From the NCBI GenBank assembly GCA_023253295.1, contig JALRGZ010000150.1:1-5560 (forward strand): a stretch of DNA of 5,560 bases. Direction: 5' to 3'. Position numbers and translations under genes: made by a program. Under the pieces are notes generated by a model, which was given only the letters and a program-made list of their open reading frames with translations, was not told the origin of the DNA and ran no database searches. Below are positions 1-5,560 of this stretch, in pieces. Source of the DNA: Flavobacterium sp. GTDB taxonomy: Bacteria > Bacteroidota > Bacteroidia > Flavobacteriales > Flavobacteriaceae. The stretch's first letter is position 1. Each line of letters opens with the position of its first letter.

Positions 1-1
1 G

Positions 2-949
2 GAAGTTGGAACTAATATTTGTAATAATGTAAAAGAAGCTGAATGTGAGATTAAATTTTTAAGAACTAAAATTGTAGAATTAGCAGGCAAACAAGGACTA
101 ATTGTGGGAGGTGCAGGAACTCATCCTTTTTCTAAATGGCAGGATCAACCCATAACCGATGATCCTCGTTACCATACTATTATTAATGAATTGCAAGATG
201 CAGCGCGTTCCAACTTAATTTTTGGAATGCATTGTCACGTAGGAATAGAAAGTCGTGAAATTGGTTTAAAATTAATCAATCAGGCTTGTTATTTCTTGCC
301 ACATATTTTTGCCTTGTCTACCAATTCTCCTTTTTGGGAAGGAAGACAAACAGGATACAAATCATTCCGAACAAAAGTTTTTGACAAGTTTCCCCGAACA
401 GGTTTACCAGAATACTTTGACTCAGTGGCTTCTTATGATAATTTTTTGGATACTTTAGTAAAAACCAATTGTATTGATAACCCAAAGAAAATTTGGTGGG
501 ATTTACGTCTTCATCCTTTTTATAACACCATCGAATTTAGAATTTGTGACATGGCACTAACGGTTGAAGAAACCATGTGTATTGTATCAGTAATTCAAGC
601 AATTGTAGCAAAACTGTATCGTCTTAATACCCAGAATTTAAAGTTTAACACCTATCGTTTGGCATTGATAAAAGAAAATAAATTTAGAGCTGCCCGATAT
701 GGAATTGAAGGAAGCTTGATTGATTTTGGCCTTCAAAAAGAAGTAGAAACAAAAAAGCTTCTTCTGGAAATTTTAGACTTTATTGATGATGTTGTGGATG
801 AATTAGGCAGTAGAGAACATGTAAATTATGTGCATGAAATTTTGAAAAACGGAAGTGGTGCCGATAAGCAATTAGCGGTTTTTAATGAAACTAAGGATTT
901 GACTAAAGTAGTTGATTTTATAAGCTCGGAATTCACTAAAGGCTTATAA
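2..949 (+). CDS. Carboxylate-amine ligase, GCS2/YbdK family (5'-truncated by window edge)
   Basis: The reading frame is open from the first bases, so the gene starts outside the window; 315 residues are visible. A GTG at 104 is in frame but lies inside a conserved block, so it is not the start. The family joins a carboxylate (glutamate in the E. coli YbdK assay, with weak glutamate-cysteine ligase activity) to an amine using ATP, in the cytosol. Visible family motifs in order are GGAGTHPFSKWQ (about 107-142), FGMHCHVGIES (221-253), the segment after LPH ending in ALSTNSPFWEGR, DLRLHPFYNTIEFRICD (500-550) and FRAARYGIEG (about 685-714). These match my recollection of YbdK closely. Some 55-60 N-terminal residues seem to be missing, including the first metal/ATP-binding strand with its E-x-E. 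The C-terminus looks complete. The next gene follows after 40 bases in the same direction. The family is secure; the true substrates are unknown, and glutathione synthesis should not be assumed. Confidence 0.9.
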   Translation, partial: EVGTNICNNVKEAECEIKFLRTKIVELAGKQGLIVGGAGTHPFSKWQDQPITDDPRYHTIINELQDAARSNLIFGMHCHVGIESREIGLKLINQACYFLPHIFALSTNSPFWEGRQTGYKSFRTKVFDKFPRTGLPEYFDSVASYDNFLDTLVKTNCIDNPKKIWWDLRLHPFYNTIEFRICDMALTVEETMCIVSVIQAIVAKLYRLNTQNLKFNTYRLALIKENKFRAARYGIEGSLIDFGLQKEVETKKLLLEILDFIDDVVDELGSREHVNYVHEILKNGSGADKQLAVFNETKDLTKVVDFISSEFTKGL

Positions 950-959
950 ATTATTAGAT

Positions 960-967
960 TATCTTTG
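960..967 (+). promoter_or_regulatory. Candidate Bacteroidota -7 promoter element
   Basis: TATCTTTG is an exact match to the TAnnTTTG -7 consensus used by the primary sigma factor of Bacteroidota. It lies in the 40-base spacer between the ligase and the amidotransferase gene. Transcription would start roughly at 972-976, leaving a short leader of about 15 bases before the ATG at 990. I find no TTG at the usual -33 distance (the nearest, at 912-914, is too far upstream), so the promoter may be weak or the match may be chance. If real, it lets the last two genes of the cassette be expressed apart from the first. Confidence 0.4.
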
Positions 968-989
968 TATAGTAATAAATTTTGGACTA

Positions 990-1820
990 ATGAAAAAGAA
1001 AAGCATTACAATAGCTTTGTTGGATATGTATAACGGAGAACCTAATCAAGGGATGCGTTGTATTATTGACATTGTAAATCGTTTTACTCCTTTCGTATGT
1101 TTTAAAATATTCGATGTAAGAGATAAATGTGAATTGCCTGATATAGCTCAGTTTGATATATATATATCTACAGGAGGCCCGGGAAATCCTCTTGAAGGCA
1201 ATGGAATATGGGACCAAAAATATTATGCTTTTATTGATGCTATCGTAAGATGGAATAATGAAAATCCCATAAAAAAACACGTACTATTTATTTGTCATTC
1301 TTTTCAAATGGCTTGTAAACATTTTGGATTGGCTGAAATCACCAAAAGAAATGATACTTCTTTCGGAGTCATGAGTATTCACAAAACTAAAGATGGGCTC
1401 AATGATTTATTATTTGATGGCTTGGAAGATCCATTTTACGCTATTGATTCGAGAGATTATCAGGTAGTACAACCTAAATTGAGTGTTTTTGCTAAAAAAG
1501 GAGCTAAAATACTCTCTTTGGAAAAAATAAGAGACCATGTTCAATACGAAAGAGCAATCATGGCTGTGCGTTTCACCGATCATTTAGTGGGAACACAATT
1601 TCATCCTGAAGCCGATCCTATTAGTTTTCTTTCCCAATTAAGAAATAAAGAAGTAAAGGATAAGATTAGAAAAATGAAAGGGAAAAGAAAATTTCGGAAC
1701 ATGTTGGAAGACTTAGTCGATGATGATAAAATTTACCGCACTAATGAAACTTTGATTCCTAATTTTCTTCGTTCTGCTATTACCGACTTGATGAAATCAA
1801 AAAAAATCATGTCTAATTAA
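990..1820 (+). CDS. Class I (type 1) glutamine amidotransferase-like protein
   Basis: This 276-residue cytosolic protein has the triad-type glutamine amidotransferase fold. The sequence shows the oxyanion-side loop STGGPGNP (residues 60-67), the nucleophile segment ICHSFQ with Cys102, and FHPEAD with His205 and Glu207. The Cys-His-Glu triad is therefore complete. Such enzymes hydrolyse glutamine to supply ammonia to a partner, or cleave gamma-glutamyl amides. The usual G-x-C-x-G-x-Q elbow is changed: Phe100 and Ser104 replace the two glycines while Gln106 is kept. No synthetase domain is fused. After the catalytic core, a lysine-rich, probably helical tail runs from about 213 to 276, beyond the usual end of a bare domain. 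The ATG is preceded by A/T-rich sequence without a Shine-Dalgarno. The ATP-grasp gene follows after 14 bases, suggesting co-transcription and a shared substrate. Family assignment is firm; whether it acts as ammonia donor or as hydrolase is open. Confidence 0.9.
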   Translation: MKKKSITIALLDMYNGEPNQGMRCIIDIVNRFTPFVCFKIFDVRDKCELPDIAQFDIYISTGGPGNPLEGNGIWDQKYYAFIDAIVRWNNENPIKKHVLFICHSFQMACKHFGLAEITKRNDTSFGVMSIHKTKDGLNDLLFDGLEDPFYAIDSRDYQVVQPKLSVFAKKGAKILSLEKIRDHVQYERAIMAVRFTDHLVGTQFHPEADPISFLSQLRNKEVKDKIRKMKGKRKFRNMLEDLVDDDKIYRTNETLIPNFLRSAITDLMKSKKIMSN

Positions 1821-1834
1821 AATTTACACTATAA

Positions 1835-3025
1835 ATGATTCCAAAATATCGAAAGCTATTTAACGAGCAATTTACCCTAGAAAAATACGAAGCCTTTAAA
1901 CAGGATATTGCGGATGATTTTAATTACGAACCTACTTTTAGATTGTGCGAAACGCCATTTTTTATTTCAAATGAATTAAAAACACAATTACTAGAAGCTT
2001 GCAATGATGTTATAGATTTAATTCAAAAAGAAAGTTTTAAAGAGCTAACAAACAAATCATTAGAATTAAATACAAATGTACCAAATGAAGATAGTCACAC
2101 TACATTTTTGGCTATTGATTTTGGAATTTGTGAAGAAGACGGTAAAGTGATGCCTAAATTGATTGAAGTGCAAGGTTTCCCTTCTTTATATAATTATCAA
2201 AATAATCTTTTCGAAAAATTCAAAAAGCAATATCCTTTTCTAAACGAATTAACACCTTTTATAAATAACATAAGTAATCAGGAATATCTTGATTTGCTAG
2301 AGGCTATTTTTTGTAGCAATCACCCTAAAGAAAATGTAGTTCTATTAGAAATTGAGCCTGAAAAACAAAATACTAAAATTGATTTTTATTATTGCAAAAG
2401 AGATATCGGAATTCCTATTGTTTGTGTAACGGATGTGAGGAAAAAAGGAAAAGAACTCTTTTATACCAATGATAAAGGTGAAGAAATTCAAATTAAACGT
2501 ATTTATAACCGAGTAATTTTTGATGAACTCGATTTGCGTACCGATTTGAAATTGAATTTTAGTTTTTCAGATGAATTGGATGTGGAATGGGCAGGACATC
2601 CAAACTGGTTTTTCAGAATCAGTAAATTTATTTTGCCTATGCTAAAAGGAAAATATTTTATCGAGACAACTTTGCTTAGTGAACTAAAAAAAATCCCGGA
2701 AGATTTAGAAAATTATGTTTTAAAACCTCTTTTTTCATTCTCAGGTTCTGGTGTTGTTTTTCATGTAAAGCGAGAAGATATTGAAACTGTCAAAGAAAAA
2801 GAATTATATATCCTTCAGAAAAAAGTAAACTACCTGCCTATTGTTCAATCGCCTGATGGAAATATAAAAGCCGAAGTAAGAATGTTATATGTGTGGAAAA
2901 AAGAAGATAATGCTCCTATTCCTCTTTGTAATTTAGTGCGATTAAGTCGTGGTGAAATGATTGGAGTAAAATACAACAAGGATAAAGATTGGGTAGGCGG
3001 AACAATTGGGTTGTTCGAAAAATAA
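1835..3025 (+). CDS. Divergent ATP-grasp-like ligase (uncharacterised)
   Basis: A 396-residue soluble protein without signal peptide or membrane segment. ATP-grasp ligases activate a carboxylate as acyl-phosphate and couple it to an amine. Supporting features are KLIEVQGFPSLY (108-119), a strand-turn block ending NRVIFDELDLR (225-235), HPNWFFRISKF (255-265), and above all VLKPLFSFSGSGVVF (295-309), which resembles an ATP-binding lysine followed by a glycine-rich loop (Lys297, Gly304, Gly306). YILQKKV (325-331) fits the hinge, and KAEVRM (345-350) plus NLVRLSRG (366-373) fit the metal and phosphate-binding end (candidates Glu347, Arg349, Asn366, Arg369). The order, with a substrate-domain-like part before the nucleotide-binding part, recalls the circularly permuted ATP-grasps related to glutathionylspermidine synthase, but this is inferred from layout and not from a proven match. 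The gene starts 14 bases after the amidotransferase and ends two bases from a convergent gene. The fold is likely; substrate and product are unknown. Confidence 0.7.
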   Translation: MIPKYRKLFNEQFTLEKYEAFKQDIADDFNYEPTFRLCETPFFISNELKTQLLEACNDVIDLIQKESFKELTNKSLELNTNVPNEDSHTTFLAIDFGICEEDGKVMPKLIEVQGFPSLYNYQNNLFEKFKKQYPFLNELTPFINNISNQEYLDLLEAIFCSNHPKENVVLLEIEPEKQNTKIDFYYCKRDIGIPIVCVTDVRKKGKELFYTNDKGEEIQIKRIYNRVIFDELDLRTDLKLNFSFSDELDVEWAGHPNWFFRISKFILPMLKGKYFIETTLLSELKKIPEDLENYVLKPLFSFSGSGVVFHVKREDIETVKEKELYILQKKVNYLPIVQSPDGNIKAEVRMLYVWKKEDNAPIPLCNLVRLSRGEMIGVKYNKDKDWVGGTIGLFEK

Positions 3026-3035
3026 GATTATTTTT
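3018..3035. terminator. Weak A/T-only inverted repeat between convergent genes
   Basis: AAAAATAA and TTATTTTT form a perfect inverted repeat around two bases, GA, and span both convergent stop codons. Read either way there is an A-run, a turn and a T-run, so it could act as a bidirectional terminator. The stem contains no G-C pair and would be weak, and part of the symmetry simply comes from facing TAA stops in A/T-rich DNA. There is no other terminator candidate at this junction, and the spacer itself is two bases long. Confidence 0.3.
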
Positions 3036-3723
3036 TCCAGAATTTCGCAAACAAAGCAGGACAAATTTTTTCCATTGTTTGGGGTTCATCTACGCTCCAG
3101 TTAAATTCTAATACAGGGTAATTTTCATCGTTTGTTTTAAAGTTTTCATAATCAAGATAAGGAGTTAATTCTTGATTAGTCATGTCTTTAAATGCAGTCA
3201 TTGCCACATACCAAAAACCTTCAAAATCATATACTTTAGGTTCATTCCCAACAATATTAATCAAAAAATCCGGGTTTTCCTGAACTTTATAGAAAACTTC
3301 TTTACCTCTGGAAATTAGCCAACATCTAAAATAATCAAAACCATCATCAGCAAGCCCATTACTGATAATATAATTAGCGCACCACAAATTTGAACTATAA
3401 GAATCAAACATTAATTTATCTGTTCTTAAGCGAAAACCCAGCATTTCCTGAGGAGAAAATTTTTCTAATTCAGTAACTAAAAAAAGCTCTTGATCTTCCT
3501 GATTAGTAGTTTCTTTAAGTGATTTATCAATGATTGCCCAATATTGATCTTCAGCAAGCATTTCGCTCGAAGGTTTGAAATGAATAGAATCCAAATTTAT
3601 TTTTGCAACTTCAACTGTATCAACAGTTATAGTTGTTTCCTCTGTTTTTACTTTGCTATTTTGACCATATTGAATCATTGATAGCATGGAGAAAAAAGAC
3701 AGATATAAAAACTTTGGTCTCAT
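3028..3723 (-). CDS. Exported DUF4240 domain protein
   Basis: A 231-residue protein. The N-terminus has Arg and Lys at positions 2 and 4, then a hydrophobic stretch (about 5-18) ending in QYGQN, which resembles a Sec signal peptide with cleavage near residue 21. There is no lipobox cysteine. A Thr/Val/Lys-rich linker (about 23-50) leads to a domain of about 57-190 that I recognise as DUF4240: EDQYWAIID at the start, LEKFSPQEMLGF in the middle, and the signature LWCANYIISNG (113-123) followed by DDGFDYFRCWLISRGKEVF (126-144). The domain's biochemical role is unknown. A C-terminal piece (about 191-231) is not part of any motif I know. The domain is, as I recall, usually found in cytoplasmic proteins without a leader, so the export signal is unusual. 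The gene lies 56 bases downstream of the M1 peptidase gene, in the same direction, and may be co-transcribed. The domain call is fairly secure; no function is claimed. Confidence 0.8.
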   Translation of the reverse strand: MRPKFLYLSFFSMLSMIQYGQNSKVKTEETTITVDTVEVAKINLDSIHFKPSSEMLAEDQYWAIIDKSLKETTNQEDQELFLVTELEKFSPQEMLGFRLRTDKLMFDSYSSNLWCANYIISNGLADDGFDYFRCWLISRGKEVFYKVQENPDFLINIVGNEPKVYDFEGFWYVAMTAFKDMTNQELTPYLDYENFKTNDENYPVLEFNWSVDEPQTMEKICPALFAKFWKK

Positions 3724-3744
3724 CTTTAAAAATATTCGGTTTAA

Positions 3745-3752
3745 CAGTACTG
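3745..3752. repeat. Short perfect palindrome upstream of the DUF4240 gene
   Basis: CAGTACTG, a perfect 8-base palindrome, lies in the 56-base spacer between the peptidase stop and the DUF4240 start. The symmetry does not extend into the flanks. It could be a half of nothing more than chance, or a small operator. I see no matching copy elsewhere in the spacers of this window and no -7 promoter element beside it. Confidence 0.2.
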
Positions 3753-3779
3753 AATTTATAAGGATAAAATTAGTCTATT

Positions 3780-5435
3780 TTATTTTCTAATTGGAATAGC
3801 CATAACATAAAAATTAGCATCAACGAACAGTTTTGAATTTTCTTCAATGTTTTCTTCACTTTTCCAATTTGTTTGAGGGTTTAACCACTTTTCGACTCCA
3901 TTTAAACTAATTTTTATAGGTATTTTGAAGTCAGAAACACAATTAGCCCATCGATAAAACAATTGATTATTTTGAAAATAATATTCTAAAGTAGGAATTC
4001 TGGTATCTCTTAAGTATTGATTAAAAAATGGATTTAAATCAATGCCTACTTTTTCAGTCATATAATCCTCAATTTGTTTAGAAGTTACTGTTTGATGGTA
4101 AAAAGTAGTATTTAATCCCCTTAAAATAGCTCTCCATTTGGCATCATTATTTACAATTTGTCGTAAGGTATGCAACATATTTCCTCCTTTAGGATACATG
4201 TCGCCTGAACCTTTACTATTTACATTGTAATGACCAATTATTGGGATATCGTTTTTGATACCTTTTCTTGTGCCAATTACATATTCAGCTCCAGCTTCTT
4301 TTCCATAGTAATATTCAACAAAAAGACTTTCAGAATAGTTGGTAAAACTTTCATGAATCCACATATCGGCTATATCTTTATAGGTTATGTTGTTTGCAAA
4401 CCACTCATGCCCTGATTCATGTACAATAATAAAATCAAATTTTAATCCCCAACCTGTACCGCTTAAATCGGTTCCTAAATAACCATTTTTATAACCATTC
4501 CCATAAGTCACCGAACTTTGATGTTCCATCCCCAGGTAAGGCACTTCAACAAGTTTATAACCATCTTTATAAAAAGGATAAGGTCCAAACCAATATTCAA
4601 AAGCTTTAAGCATTCTAGGGACTTCTTTGAATTGTTTTTTGGCTTTCGCTAAATTGTCTCTCAAAACATAATAGCTGCAATCTAATATTCCATTCTCGCC
4701 TTTGTATTTCTCAGAAAAAGTAACATAATCACCAATGTTGATATTTACACCATAATTATTAATAGGATTAGATACATACCAATTATAGGTTTTAGTTCCG
4801 TCTTTATGTTTTTTTACAGATAGTAAACGCCCGTTAGAGACATCTGTCAAATTTTCAGGAACAGTAACACTTATGTACATATCCTCTACTTCATCATACA
4901 TGTGATCTTTGTTTGGCCACCAAATACTTGCTCCTATTCCTTGACAAGAAGAAGCGATAAATGGTTTATTATTACTGTCTTTTTTCCAAGTTATTCCTCC
5001 ATCCCATGGTGGAGTTTTGGCTACAATAGGTTTTCCACCATAATAAACTGTTATTTCTTTAATTGCTCCTTTTTTTTGTTCAACATCTAAGTGTACAAAA
5101 TAGACATTTCCTTCTCTTTCAAATTTTATCTCAGTATTATCCTGAATGATTCTATTAATTACAAGAGGTTCTTGCAAGTCAATTTGCATTACATTATATT
5201 CTTGTAAAACTTTATATTTAATAGTATTCAAGCCTGTAATTGTGCTATCTGCAGGATTCACTTTAATAGCTAATCGATATTGGATTAAATCCCACCAGGC
5301 TCTTTCTTTGGTGATACTACCGCGTAAACTATCTTGCCTATTATATTGAACTTCTTGTTCATTGGATAATTGTTGAGCTTTTAACTCTTTTGATACAAAC
5401 AATAAAATAAAAATGAAAAGATAAAAAAACCTCAT
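3780..5435 (-). CDS. Secreted M1-family zinc metallopeptidase (aminopeptidase)
   Basis: A 551-residue protein that removes N-terminal amino acids from peptides, probably in the periplasm or outside the cell. The N-terminus is a signal peptide: Arg2, a Phe/Leu/Ile-rich core to about residue 14, and a likely cut after LKA (20). An N-terminal beta-rich domain (about 45-245) is followed by the catalytic domain. The substrate N-terminus-binding motif is GMEHQ (302-306), a variant of GAMEN. Zinc ligands are His339 and His343 of HESGH and Glu362, eighteen residues after the second histidine, with Glu340 as catalytic base. Tyr414 in MYPKGG fits the transition-state tyrosine. All key residues are therefore present. 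The protein ends about 150 residues after the active site with a small beta domain and lacks the long C-terminal helical domain of PepN or ERAP types. The start is 39 bases after the preceding gene on this strand; I see no -7 element or Shine-Dalgarno. The family call is secure; the peptide substrates are unknown. Confidence 0.9.
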   Translation of the reverse strand: MRFFYLFIFILLFVSKELKAQQLSNEQEVQYNRQDSLRGSITKERAWWDLIQYRLAIKVNPADSTITGLNTIKYKVLQEYNVMQIDLQEPLVINRIIQDNTEIKFEREGNVYFVHLDVEQKKGAIKEITVYYGGKPIVAKTPPWDGGITWKKDSNNKPFIASSCQGIGASIWWPNKDHMYDEVEDMYISVTVPENLTDVSNGRLLSVKKHKDGTKTYNWYVSNPINNYGVNINIGDYVTFSEKYKGENGILDCSYYVLRDNLAKAKKQFKEVPRMLKAFEYWFGPYPFYKDGYKLVEVPYLGMEHQSSVTYGNGYKNGYLGTDLSGTGWGLKFDFIIVHESGHEWFANNITYKDIADMWIHESFTNYSESLFVEYYYGKEAGAEYVIGTRKGIKNDIPIIGHYNVNSKGSGDMYPKGGNMLHTLRQIVNNDAKWRAILRGLNTTFYHQTVTSKQIEDYMTEKVGIDLNPFFNQYLRDTRIPTLEYYFQNNQLFYRWANCVSDFKIPIKISLNGVEKWLNPQTNWKSEENIEENSKLFVDANFYVMAIPIRK

Positions 5436-5474
5436 AGTTTGAATTATTGATTTAAATGATATACTTTTTTAAAA

Positions 5475-5560
5475 TTAGTGTAACTGAGTAACTTTATTTT
5501 GTGCTACAACCGCCGTATAATCAGCCGCTAAACGATTGGCATAATTATTTAACAATTCTA
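5475..5560 (-). CDS. C-terminal end of an unrecognised protein (partial)
   Basis: On the minus strand, an open frame enters from the right edge and ends in TAA at 5475-5477, giving 27 residues that finish in VVAQNKVTQLH. The segment starts with ELLNNYANRLAADYTAV and looks like an amphipathic helix, with a natural amino acid mix for this genome. The frame has no stop up to the window edge, and its end lies 39 bases before the peptidase start, as expected for a tightly packed group. That supports a real gene end, but 27 residues are too few to name a family and chance cannot be excluded. Confidence 0.5.
   Translation of the reverse strand, partial: ELLNNYANRLAADYTAVVAQNKVTQLH

Noticed and set aside
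104..106. GTG as a possible start codon for the first gene
   Set aside because: The frame is open upstream to the window edge, and the upstream residues (EVGTNIC and so on) match the family, so the gene is truncated by the window and does not start here.
1155..1168. Alternating AT palindrome GATATATATATATC
   Set aside because: It is explained by the codons for D-I-Y-I-S in the beta strand before the STGGPG loop of the amidotransferase.
987..1280. Open frame of 97 codons on the minus strand
   Set aside because: It lies wholly opposite the amidotransferase gene, has a low-complexity Ile/Tyr/Ser-rich product and resembles no family.
1799..1806. Run of eight A's near the end of the amidotransferase gene, a possible slippage site
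   Set aside because: It is coded by Ser-Lys-Lys-Ile codons six residues from the stop; slippage would change only the tail, and no fused frame into the next gene is supported.
3594..3601. CAAATTTA, a minus-strand match to TAnnTTTG
   Set aside because: It falls inside the DUF4240 coding sequence with no gene start downstream; such matches are expected by chance in A/T-rich DNA.
4230..5349. Several open frames of about 60 codons on the plus strand (4230-4415, 4902-5090, 5146-5349)
   Set aside because: All are antisense to the M1 peptidase gene, with Phe/Ser/Tyr-rich products that reflect its codons in reverse.
5436..5474. Possible promoter or terminator in the spacer before the M1 peptidase gene
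   Set aside because: No -7 element at a usable distance and no hairpin with G-C pairs; only A/T-rich sequence is visible.

Overview
The window looks like chromosome of a low-GC Bacteroidota bacterium, most likely a Flavobacteriia-type organism. The signs are a strongly A+T-rich base composition in both coding and spacer DNA, the absence of convincing Shine-Dalgarno sequences, one exact match to the Bacteroidota -7 promoter element (TAnnTTTG), and proteins of a kind common in that phylum. I cannot name the species. There is no sign of a mobile element, RNA gene, CRISPR array or integrated phage. Coding density is very high and no gene-free stretch exceeds about 60 bases.

Left half, plus strand (about 2-3025): three consecutive genes in one orientation, each tied to amide or peptide-bond chemistry. 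They are a GCS2/YbdK-type carboxylate-amine ligase (5' end cut off by the window edge), a class I glutamine amidotransferase with an intact Cys-His-Glu triad but an altered nucleophile elbow, and a divergent ATP-grasp-like ligase. Spacings are 40 and 14 bases, so the last two are almost certainly one transcript. A candidate promoter sits between the first and second genes. Together the set reads as a small uncharacterised pathway: two ligases that join a carboxylate to an amine, plus an enzyme that can release ammonia from glutamine or cleave a gamma-glutamyl bond. The product is unknown. This is the most interesting content of the window.

Right half, minus strand (3028-5560): a separate group converging on the cassette with only two bases between the stop codons. 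Reading right to left, it holds the last 27 codons of an unrecognised gene, a secreted M1-family zinc aminopeptidase with a complete active site, and a DUF4240 protein with an apparent signal peptide. The two complete proteins are both predicted to be exported, and spacings of 39 and 56 bases would allow co-transcription. No functional link between this group and the cassette is visible beyond adjacency.
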